A stretch of DNA of 5,548 nt from Bacillota bacterium (GTDB taxonomy: Bacteria; Bacillota_C; Negativicutes; Sporomusales; Sporomusaceae). The stretch spans positions 1 to 5,548 of the forward strand of contig JAEZQV010000380.1 in assembly GCA_023441125.1 (NCBI GenBank), given 5' to 3'. Both the position numbers and the translations under genes were made by a program. Positions 1-5,548 of the stretch are shown here, piece after piece (positions within the stretch are counted from its first letter, which is position 1; each line of letters starts with the position of its first letter). The notes beneath the pieces were generated by a model, which had not been told where the DNA came from, did no database searches, and saw only the letters and a program-made list of their open reading frames with translations.

Positions 1-1151
1 GCTATCAGCAGGTGCTTGCCGATATAACCCTGCCGCCTGTGCGAACACAAGACCTGCGGGGGCTGCCTCCCGCACAGGTTCAGGCAGCCATACAGCAGGT
101 CCGGGCGGAACTTTCGGCCAGACAATATATTCCGGATCAGTGGCCTTTATACGAGCTTTTGCTGACGACTACCGAGGAAGGCAGTATTTTACATATCTCC
201 ATTGATATGCTTATTGCTGATTTCGTAAGTATCAATATAATACTTGCCGAACTGAATCATTTCTACTATCAGCCGGACAAACCGCTGCCCAAGCTGGAGA
301 TAACCTACCGGGATGTATTTTTATTTCAGCATTCCCGGCAAAAACAGCCAGGGAGGCGATCACGGCGAGAGCGGGACCGTCAATACTGGCTGGCAAGGAT
401 GGATCAATTGCCGGAAGCACCCGCCTTGCCTACAGTCAAAGCTAATGAACCTGGCCAGCCGGAGCAAGTAACCTTTGAGCGGCACCGGTTTTCTCTTGAC
501 AACAACTTGTGGAATTCCATTTGCCACCAGGCGAAAGGGCAAAAAATAACACCCTCCGGTGTTGTTCTGGCCGCTTTTGCCGAGGTAATCGGCTTATGGT
601 CGGAACAGTCTTGCTTTTGTATTAATATCACTATCTTGAATCGCCCTGAACTGCATCCGCAGATCAACCAGATTATCGGTGATTTTACTACGGTAAACAT
701 TTTGGAAGTGGCTCCGCAAGCAGGCAGTTCCTTTTGGGAACGGGCCCGGGCCCTGCAGCAGCGTTTGTGGCTGGATCTGGAACACAGCTCCTTTTCCGGC
801 ATTGAGGTGCTGCGTGAATTGCGACGCCGGCGCAACAAGAGCGTGATCATCCCCGTCGTCTATACCAGTACCATTGGTGCCGGCGATGCCGGCCTTGAGG
901 ATGGTGCGTTGATGAGCGGCGCCCGTTTGACCTATGGAATAACGCAGACACCGCAAGTGTGGATTGATTGCCAGGTCTCTGTACAAGCGGGAGAACTGCA
1001 ACTGAATTGGGATGTTAGAAAAGATGTTTTTCCGGCGGGAATGATTGAAAAGTTTTTTCTGGACTTTGAACTGTTGCTGAAGAATTTGGCCGGAAGCGGA
1101 GATTGCCGGCAAGAACAGCTGCAGCAGCGAAAGAAGGGGTATGATGATTAA
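1..1151 (+). CDS. NRPS heterocyclization (Cy) domain protein, 5' end missing
   Basis: This is the C-terminal part of a nonribosomal peptide synthetase. The frame is open from base 3 to the TAA at 1149-1151; the GTG at 12 has no ribosome binding site and is probably an internal valine. Residues below count from that GTG. The Cy signature D-x4-D-x2-S is seen as DMLIADFVS (65-73), replacing the HHxxxDG of ordinary condensation domains. Other Cy motifs follow in order: YW (125-126), TPSGVVLAAFAEV (180-192), NITILNRPELHP (205-216), IGDFTTVNILEV (222-233), PVVYTS (281-286) and TQTPQVWID (311-319). Thr285 and Asp319 fit the Thr/Asp pair described as catalytic in Cy domains. Such domains condense Cys, Ser or Thr onto a carrier-bound acyl group and cyclize it to a thiazoline or oxazoline. 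Roughly the first 100 residues of the domain and anything before it lie outside the window. The protein stops about 20 residues after the domain, with no A, PCP or TE domain. The downstream reductase points to a thiazoline product. Confidence 0.9.
   Translation, partial: YQQVLADITLPPVRTQDLRGLPPAQVQAAIQQVRAELSARQYIPDQWPLYELLLTTTEEGSILHISIDMLIADFVSINIILAELNHFYYQPDKPLPKLEITYRDVFLFQHSRQKQPGRRSRRERDRQYWLARMDQLPEAPALPTVKANEPGQPEQVTFERHRFSLDNNLWNSICHQAKGQKITPSGVVLAAFAEVIGLWSEQSCFCINITILNRPELHPQINQIIGDFTTVNILEVAPQAGSSFWERARALQQRLWLDLEHSSFSGIEVLRELRRRRNKSVIIPVVYTSTIGAGDAGLEDGALMSGARLTYGITQTPQVWIDCQVSVQAGELQLNWDVRKDVFPAGMIEKFFLDFELLLKNLAGSGDCRQEQLQQRKKGYDD
1134..1139 (+). promoter_or_regulatory. Ribosome binding site of the thiazolinyl imide reductase
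   Basis: AAGGGG lies inside the last codons of the NRPS gene. It is one base before the ATG at 1141 and four bases before the ATG at 1144, so the second ATG is slightly better placed. Both starts overlap the NRPS stop codon region (TAA 1149-1151), which suggests translational coupling. Confidence 0.5.
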
Positions 1152-2220
1152 GCCGGGGCGAAAATTGCGGATAATCGTTTGTGGTACGACTTTTGGCAAA
1201 ATTTATCTGCGCGGTATTGAGCAGATGCCGGATGAATTTAACCTAATTGGGATTCTGGCCCGGGGCAGTGATCAGGCGGCAAGCTGCGCCAAAACCTATC
1301 AGGTTCCCTTGTACACTGACGTTGAGCAATTGACAGCCGATATGGTCGATGTGGTCTGCATTGTTGTCAGATCTACCGTGGCCGGCGGTCAGGGCACCAA
1401 CCTGGCTAATGAATTACTGTTGAAGGGAATTCATGTGATACAGGAATATCCGGTGCATCATGCGGATATGGTGAAATGCCTGCGAAGTGCCCGTACCGCT
1501 GCCTGCTATTACCGGCTCAATAGTTTCTATCCGGATCTTGGCGCTGTCCGCAGTTTTATTACTACAGCCCGGCAGGTCCTGCAGCAGAGTAATGCCGTCT
1601 ACATTGATGCCGTGTGCAGTATCCAGGTACTTTTTCCGCTTGTGGACATTTTGGGGCAGGCCCTCGGCGGATTCAGGCCGTGGTCTTTTCTGGCTGCGCC
1701 CAATTGTTCACCGGCAGAACCATTTTGTGCTTTGAGTGGGCAATTTAAAGGCATTCCCCTGAGCTTACGAGTGCAAAATCAGATTAATCCGGCCGACCCG
1801 GACAACCATACTCACTTGCTGCATCGTATTGTTATTGGCACCGACAGCGGCAGTTTGCTGCTGACTGATTCGCACGGCCTGGTTTTATGGAGTCCTCGTA
1901 TGCACATGGCGCGGGGCGAAGACGGGGTTATCAACCATAACGACGATGCGCTTTTCAATCTTCCTGTGACGGAACTGGTGACACCTTACAAGGAGCAATC
2001 GTTTAAGGCGGTATTCAACAGTCTGTGGCCGGAGAGCATTACATGCTCCTTGCGCCGGTTCAGGGAGACAATTATTGCCCGGGAGGATGATCAGCGGCTG
2101 GCTCAGTATCAGCTGACAGCCTGCCAGGTCTGGCAGGCTATAGGGCAGCAATTGGGCATGGCCCGGATGATTGCCGGGCAAGCCCCTAAACCCTTAGCTC
2201 TGGCCGATCTGCGACAATAA
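1141..2220 (+). CDS. Thiazolinyl imide reductase (Irp3/YbtU/PchG family)
   Basis: A 359-residue protein (358 if the ATG at 1144 is used) of the Gfo/Idh/MocA-like oxidoreductase fold, close to the usual length of thiazolinyl imide reductases. These act in trans on an NRPS-bound intermediate and reduce a thiazoline to a thiazolidine with NADPH. The N-terminal Rossmann part shows IIVCGTTFGKIYL (11-23), with glycines at 15 and 19 for the nucleotide. Family landmarks are CIVVRSTVAGGQGTNLA (73-89), GIHVIQEYPVHHAD (96-109) and LNSFYPD (126-132); Tyr130 fits the tyrosine proposed as proton donor in Irp3. The C-terminal half carries the substrate-facing domain, less conserved but continuous to the end. 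The gene overlaps the NRPS gene by 11 bases, so the two are co-expressed, and it precedes a transporter by 27 bases. The odd point is EYP at 102-104, where the relatives I recall have EHP. The family call is firm; the exact substrate is inferred from the Cy neighbour. Confidence 0.92.
   Translation: MMIKPGRKLRIIVCGTTFGKIYLRGIEQMPDEFNLIGILARGSDQAASCAKTYQVPLYTDVEQLTADMVDVVCIVVRSTVAGGQGTNLANELLLKGIHVIQEYPVHHADMVKCLRSARTAACYYRLNSFYPDLGAVRSFITTARQVLQQSNAVYIDAVCSIQVLFPLVDILGQALGGFRPWSFLAAPNCSPAEPFCALSGQFKGIPLSLRVQNQINPADPDNHTHLLHRIVIGTDSGSLLLTDSHGLVLWSPRMHMARGEDGVINHNDDALFNLPVTELVTPYKEQSFKAVFNSLWPESITCSLRRFRETIIAREDDQRLAQYQLTACQVWQAIGQQLGMARMIAGQAPKPLALADLRQ
2118..2139. repeat. Perfect 10-bp inverted repeat inside the reductase gene
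   Basis: The arms are AGCCTGCCAG (2118-2127) and CTGGCAGGCT (2130-2139), separated by GT. The arms match without error. It lies in codons for the segment TACQVWQA of the reductase, 108 bases before the TTG start of the transporter gene. There is no T-tract after it, so it does not look like an intrinsic terminator. It could form a tight mRNA hairpin or be a dimer-protein binding site; coding coincidence is also possible. Confidence 0.5.
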
Positions 2221-2234
2221 TCTGTTAAATAGTT

Positions 2235-2241
2235 AGGAGGG
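2235..2241 (+). promoter_or_regulatory. Ribosome binding site deciding the TTG start of the MATE gene
   Basis: AGGAGGG is six bases before the TTG at 2248-2250, an ideal distance. No ATG in the same frame is near it, so the TTG is the start. Confidence 0.85.
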
Positions 2242-2247
2242 CTTTGT

Positions 2248-3636
2248 TTGACTCAGGTAAGCATAAATGACAAAGCAAAACAAAAGCAGCTTATATTACA
2301 GGAGAATCTATGGCAGGTGATGGCCGAATTAGCCTGGCCGGCCATCGTTGCTATGGTTCTCTATGGATTAAATACCGTCATTTCCGTTGCCTTTGTTGGC
2401 CGCTACATCGGAGAAACCGCTTTGGCGGGGGTTTCCGTGGCCTTTCCCTTAACACAAATTAGCATAGGCCTGGGTTCGCTGATCGGTGTTGGCGCCGGCT
2501 CGGTGTTAAGCATTGCCATCGGCCGGCAGGACAAAAACACCCAGGAGCGGCTGCTGGGCAACGTTAATTTTCTTTCCCTGCTGGCAACCGTTGTCTATAT
2601 GGTACTGGGACTGGTTTTTTCCACTCATCTGGTTCAAATCATGGGTGGAGTCGGCGAAGTCTTGCTGCTGGGTGATGTTTATTTCCGAATTACCGTTATC
2701 GGTGCCTTTTTCTGGATCTATGGCCTGGCTGCCAACATGATTGTCAGAGCTGAAGGGAAAATGAAGTCGGCGGCAGTGATGATGGGGATCGGCCTGTTTG
2801 CCGACGTTATCGCCAACTATCTGTTTGTCGCCGTCCTTGATTTGGGGGTAGAGGGTTCCGCCTGGGCAACCAATATCGGGATGCTGGTGTATACACTACT
2901 GGGCTGGCTTTATTTTGGGAGAGGCTTTTCAACCTTTACGGCCAGGACTTTTTCTCTTAAATGGAATGGGCCGGCGCTACAATCCATTCTTAGGCTGGGA
3001 ATGTCTTCGCTCATCATGATCGTTATGAGCCTGGTACAGGGGGTGGTTGTGTTTAATGCCCTGGCACGCTATGGCACAGTCCTTGATATTGCCTTTTATG
3101 GCGTGGTCTACCGGCTGTTCATGTTTATGCTTATGCCGATTTTTGGCTTAATGCGGGCTTTGCAGCCGGTTATTGGCATCAACTACGGTGCCGGACAATA
3201 TGAGCGTGTTATCAGCTCCTACAAGGTATTTACCGTGGCCGCCATGTTGTTGACGTTGCCTTTCTGGATTATGTGCATGGTTGCGCCTGAATTTGTTCTG
3301 GGCCTGATGCTGCCTGAGCAACCGTTTATAGGAACGCAGCTGCTGTATTTCCGGATCTATATGGCTCTCTTGCCATTGCTGTCAGCCATTTTTATGGCCA
3401 TGACGTTTTTCCCGGCTATCGATAAAGGAAAGCCGGCAGCCGTGATTGGCATTGCCAGACAACTGATTTTTTACATACCGGTCATGCTGATTTTACCGGA
3501 AATACTTGGCGTTGCCGGCGTTTATTTTGGCTCGTTGGCAATCGATGCCGTCATTGTGTTATGGACCGCACTTATGGTTAAAAAAGAATTTATGCTGCTT
3601 CGAACCAAAGAGCAACCGGCTGCTGTCAGCGTCTAG
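2248..3636 (+). CDS. MATE family multidrug/metabolite efflux transporter
   Basis: A 462-residue integral membrane protein of the multidrug and toxic compound extrusion family, the normal length for bacterial members, which export organic molecules in exchange for Na+ or H+. About 12 hydrophobic segments can be seen, roughly at 27-51, 57-90, 105-128, 145-165, 174-195, 205-224, 248-270, 280-302, 322-345, 365-387, 398-418 and 425-445. The first six and last six form the two typical halves. Family signatures include ELAWPAIV (27-34), the loop MIVRAEGKMKSAAVMM (164-179), and QPVIGINYGAGQYERV (306-321) at the start of helix 9. The cytoplasmic N-terminus is charged and lysine-rich, and the C-terminus is short and hydrophilic. 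The TTG start is set by AGGAGGG. The position directly behind Cy and thiazolinyl reductase genes suggests export of the thiazoline product, but MATE proteins are often general drug pumps, so the substrate is an inference. No rearrangement or truncation is seen. Confidence 0.93.
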   Translation: MTQVSINDKAKQKQLILQENLWQVMAELAWPAIVAMVLYGLNTVISVAFVGRYIGETALAGVSVAFPLTQISIGLGSLIGVGAGSVLSIAIGRQDKNTQERLLGNVNFLSLLATVVYMVLGLVFSTHLVQIMGGVGEVLLLGDVYFRITVIGAFFWIYGLAANMIVRAEGKMKSAAVMMGIGLFADVIANYLFVAVLDLGVEGSAWATNIGMLVYTLLGWLYFGRGFSTFTARTFSLKWNGPALQSILRLGMSSLIMIVMSLVQGVVVFNALARYGTVLDIAFYGVVYRLFMFMLMPIFGLMRALQPVIGINYGAGQYERVISSYKVFTVAAMLLTLPFWIMCMVAPEFVLGLMLPEQPFIGTQLLYFRIYMALLPLLSAIFMAMTFFPAIDKGKPAAVIGIARQLIFYIPVMLILPEILGVAGVYFGSLAIDAVIVLWTALMVKKEFMLLRTKEQPAAVSV

Positions 3637-3696
3637 TACTGCAAAGTAAGAAACTCTTGGTGTTATGTCAATATGGCATCTTATAGCGCTGTACAC

Positions 3697-3704
3697 GGAG
3701 GAGG
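3697..3704 (+). promoter_or_regulatory. Ribosome binding site deciding the TTG start of menF
   Basis: GGAGGAGG is a double Shine-Dalgarno sequence eight bases before the TTG at 3713. This favours the TTG over the in-frame ATG at 3665, which has only TTGGTG-like sequence in front of it. An ATG at 3706 also follows the site, but in another frame it gives only MYFAL and a stop. Confidence 0.75.
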
Positions 3705-3712
3705 TATGTATT

Positions 3713-4864
3713 TTGCATTATAAGGAAAAAAGCATCAGTCTTGATAATCCGCTTTCATTCTGGCAGCATTTCAAAAATGAAGAACGTGTTTTATTTTATA
3801 ATCCATTGACCCGGGAGCTTATTCTGGGCGCCAAACGCTTAAAGACTTTTTCCGGACAGGAAAGCTACCAGGACTATCCTTATATTTTTTCTTCCATGAC
3901 CTTTTTTGATTCTGTCAAAGATGAGAAGTGGGCAGGTCTTGGCAATGAAACCATTGCATTTCAATATTACTATACTGAAAAAAACGGCCTTCAGACTCTG
4001 TATTATTGCGGCAAACCAGTGAAAATAGAAAATCTGGCAGTGCAAAAATGCCGCCACGCTTACCGCTATCAAGCAGATGATCACGAAAGCTGGGAGCAGC
4101 TATTTGGCAGTTTAAATAACGCGATAGCGTCAAAAGCAGTAAATAAGGTTGTTATCTCCAAAGAGGTCAGGATCGAGTGTGATACGGTAATCCAGGTGGA
4201 AAGTGTATTGCAGAATCTGATGGAGAATAATCAAAATAGCAACAGCTTTATCTTTGCTTATCATAAAGAAGGCAAAACCTTCCTGGGCGCAACGCCGGAA
4301 ATCCTGGTGCAAAAGGACCAGGACAATATCTTAAGCTATGCTCTGGCAGGAACCATTTCCCGTACCGTCAACGATGATGAAGCACAAAAAGCAAGGCTGC
4401 TCCATGATGCTAAAAACCGTTATGAACATCAGATTGTGATTGATACAATTGCCGCGGCGATGAAAGAATTTGCCGGTGAGGTGCAGGTAGCTGAAACCTC
4501 GGTTTTGACGCTGAGAAACTTACATCATTTACAAACGCCGATTTACACCACTGATAAAAACAGAACCCTACCGGAGTGGGCGGCAAGGCTTCATCCGACC
4601 CCGGCCCTGGGCGGAAATCCGGTAAAAGAGGCAGTAGAGCTAATTCGGAAATATGAAAAGCATGAAAGAGGGCTGTATGCTGCCCCACTCGGGATCATGG
4701 ACGCCAACGGCAATGGGATCTTTGTAGCCGGCATACGGTCGGCGCTTATCCAGGGAAATGTGGCTTTTGCTTATGCCGGCTGCGGCTTAGTGGATAAATC
4801 GGAATATAGAGCCGAATATATGGAAGCTGACAATAAATTAAGAACAATAATTGAAAGCCTATAG
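3713..4864 (+). CDS. menF: Isochorismate synthase (MenF-type)
   Basis: A 383-residue cytoplasmic enzyme of the chorismate-utilising (anthranilate synthase component I-like) family, converting chorismate to isochorismate with Mg2+. The length is at the short end, near EntC/DhbC. With the TTG start, the conserved C-terminal half shows KVVISKE (145-151; Lys145 fits the general base), GATPE (192-196; Glu196 fits the general acid), LAGTISR (211-217), [11 protein letters not shown] (234-244), LHPTPALGG (293-301), [12 protein letters not shown] (319-330) and [21 protein letters not shown] (355-375), which carries acidic Mg2+ ligands. The N-terminal third is divergent and AT-richer than the flanking genes, as is common in this family. 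An ATG at 3665 would add 16 residues but lacks a good ribosome binding site. menD follows 16 bases later, so the main role is menaquinone synthesis. Because a thiazoline-siderophore locus lies immediately upstream, feeding salicylate synthesis, or even a salicylate synthase activity, remains possible; motifs alone do not separate the two. Confidence 0.88.
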   Translation: MHYKEKSISLDNPLSFWQHFKNEERVLFYNPLTRELILGAKRLKTFSGQESYQDYPYIFSSMTFFDSVKDEKWAGLGNETIAFQYYYTEKNGLQTLYYCGKPVKIENLAVQKCRHAYRYQADDHESWEQLFGSLNNAIASKAVNKVVISKEVRIECDTVIQVESVLQNLMENNQNSNSFIFAYHKEGKTFLGATPEILVQKDQDNILSYALAGTISRTVNDDEAQKARLLHDAKNRYEHQIVIDTIAAAMKEFAGEVQVAETSVLTLRNLHHLQTPIYTTDKNRTLPEWAARLHPTPALGGNPVKEAVELIRKYEKHERGLYAAPLGIMDANGNGIFVAGIRSALIQGNVAFAYAGCGLVDKSEYRAEYMEADNKLRTIIESL

Positions 4865-4866
4865 CC

Positions 4867-4875
4867 GGAGGGGGG
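4867..4875 (+). promoter_or_regulatory. Ribosome binding site of menD
   Basis: GGAGGGGGG begins two bases after the menF stop codon and ends five bases before the ATG at 4881. The tight arrangement indicates that menF and menD are translated from one mRNA. Confidence 0.85.
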
Positions 4876-4880
4876 AACAA

Positions 4881-5548
4881 ATGACAAACTATATAGCAGC
4901 CTTGGTTGATGAATTATACCGACTGGGCGTACGTGAAGCTGTAATAAGTCCCGGCTCAAGGTCCACACCCTTGTCGGTGTTATTTTGTGAGCATGATTTT
5001 ACAACATTTTTACAGATTGATGAACGGTCGGCCGGTTTTTTTGCCTTAGGTATTGCCAAGGGACGCGAAAGGCCTGTTGTCTTGGTTTGCACTTCCGGTT
5101 CGGCAGCTGCCCACTATCTGCCGGCCATTATGGAGGCCAAACATTCCTATGTGCCGCTCATTGTTTTAACAGCAGACCGTCCCCCGGAATTGCGTCAGGT
5201 TGGCGCCCCGCAGACTGTCGATCAAAATAAGCTGTTCGGCGGGTTTGCAAAATATTACGAGGAACTGGCTCTGCCGGAGGAAACCGGCAATATGTGCCGG
5301 TATGTCCGGATAGTAATGCAAAAAGCATATGCAAGCGCCATGTCTAAAGCCTATGGGGTAGCCCATATTAATGTGCCGCTGCGGGAGCCTTTACTGCCGG
5401 AGGCAAGCAGGCTTGATTTTACTGTCGGCCGTGAAGCGGAGCGGTTTGAATGCAATACCGGCGCTGCGCATCCTGCCTTTGACTCTTCTGTTTTTAAAGA
5501 AAAAAAAGGACTTATCATTTGCGGCGGCGACGCCTATGCAGATTATCA
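4881..5548 (+). CDS. menD: MenD (SEPHCHC synthase), 3' end missing
   Basis: The first 222 residues of a thiamine-diphosphate enzyme that adds the succinyl-semialdehyde unit of 2-oxoglutarate to isochorismate, giving 2-succinyl-5-enolpyruvyl-6-hydroxy-3-cyclohexene-1-carboxylate, the first committed step of classical menaquinone synthesis. The reading frame is open from the ATG at 4881 to the window end. Visible MenD motifs are [10 protein letters not shown] (22-31), [16 protein letters not shown] (46-61), where Glu48 fits the ThDP-activating glutamate, [16 protein letters not shown] (71-86) and [20 protein letters not shown] (96-115). This covers the N-terminal PYR domain and the beginning of the central domain, with roughly 350 residues still to come in a typical protein. 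Downstream menH, menB, menE or menC genes would be expected in the same operon but are outside the window. No defect is seen. Confidence 0.95.
   Translation, partial: MTNYIAALVDELYRLGVREAVISPGSRSTPLSVLFCEHDFTTFLQIDERSAGFFALGIAKGRERPVVLVCTSGSAAAHYLPAIMEAKHSYVPLIVLTADRPPELRQVGAPQTVDQNKLFGGFAKYYEELALPEETGNMCRYVRIVMQKAYASAMSKAYGVAHINVPLREPLLPEASRLDFTVGREAERFECNTGAAHPAFDSSVFKEKKGLIICGGDAYADY
5283..5301. repeat. Short inverted repeat inside menD
   Basis: ACCGGCA (5283-5289) and TGCCGGT (5295-5301) flank a five-base loop, ATATG. It is a perfect 7-bp stem in coding sequence. The GCCGG string is common throughout this window, so this is probably chance or codon use rather than a functional site. Confidence 0.3.

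Noticed and set aside
742..753. GGGCCCGGGCCC palindrome
   Set aside because: It encodes Ala-Arg-rich residues (RARAL region) of the Cy domain and is explained by GC-rich codons; there is no second copy or regulatory context.
404..850. 148-codon open frame on the minus strand
   Set aside because: It is entirely antisense to the Cy domain, with arginine-, serine- and cysteine-rich low-information sequence and no ribosome binding site context that I trust.
594..1199. 201-codon open frame on the minus strand
   Set aside because: It lies antisense to the well-supported Cy domain and the start of the reductase, shows no recognisable family motif, and is best explained as a shadow of the coding strand.
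3637..3679. Short hairpins after the transporter gene (TACT-GCAA-AGTA and ATGTC-AATAT-GGCAT)
   Set aside because: Stems of only four to five pairs, one with a wobble pair, and no T-tract; not a credible intrinsic terminator.
3657..3686. Possible promoter before menF (TTGGTG and TTATAG, 18 bases apart)
   Set aside because: The -35 matches only three of six consensus bases and the -10 is poor. A promoter in the 76-base gap is plausible, but this pair is too weak to annotate.
3665..3712. ATG at 3665 as start of menF, adding 16 residues
   Set aside because: It has no good ribosome binding site, and the added stretch itself encodes the GGAGGAGG site; the TTG at 3713 is better placed.

Overview
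The window looks like a chromosomal segment from an anaerobic or facultative Firmicute, possibly one of the Negativicutes/Sporomusa type or a Desulfosporosinus-like clostridium. The clues are very strong GGAGG-type ribosome binding sites, two TTG starts placed at the right distance from such sites, moderate GC content, and a menF-menD pair. The taxon is an inference and cannot be fixed from this sequence. All genes are on the + strand, and the window is almost fully coding.

The left half (1-3636) is the end of a thiazoline natural-product locus, most probably a siderophore or metallophore of the pyochelin/yersiniabactin type. It contains the 3' end of an NRPS gene encoding a heterocyclization (Cy) domain, a thiazolinyl imide reductase (Irp3/YbtU/PchG family) that overlaps it by 11 bases, and a 12-helix MATE-family transporter 27 bases further on. 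In a simple model, Cy condenses and cyclizes cysteine to a thiazoline, the reductase converts the thiazoline to a thiazolidine using NADPH, and the MATE protein may export the product.

The right half (3713-5548) starts a menaquinone operon: isochorismate synthase (menF-type, TTG start) and, 16 bases later, the N-terminal 222 residues of MenD, which uses isochorismate and runs off the window. The two halves are separated by only 76 bases with no convincing terminator or promoter. Isochorismate is also the precursor of salicylate, the usual starter unit of thiazoline siderophores, so the junction may be metabolic as well as positional.

The most notable points are: (i) the NRPS protein ends directly after its Cy domain, with no adenylation, carrier or thioesterase domain behind it; (ii) the reductase has EYP where its characterised relatives, as I recall them, have EHP at a proposed catalytic position; (iii) a thiazoline-siderophore locus abuts menF-menD; (iv) a perfect 10-bp inverted repeat lies inside the 3' end of the reductase gene.
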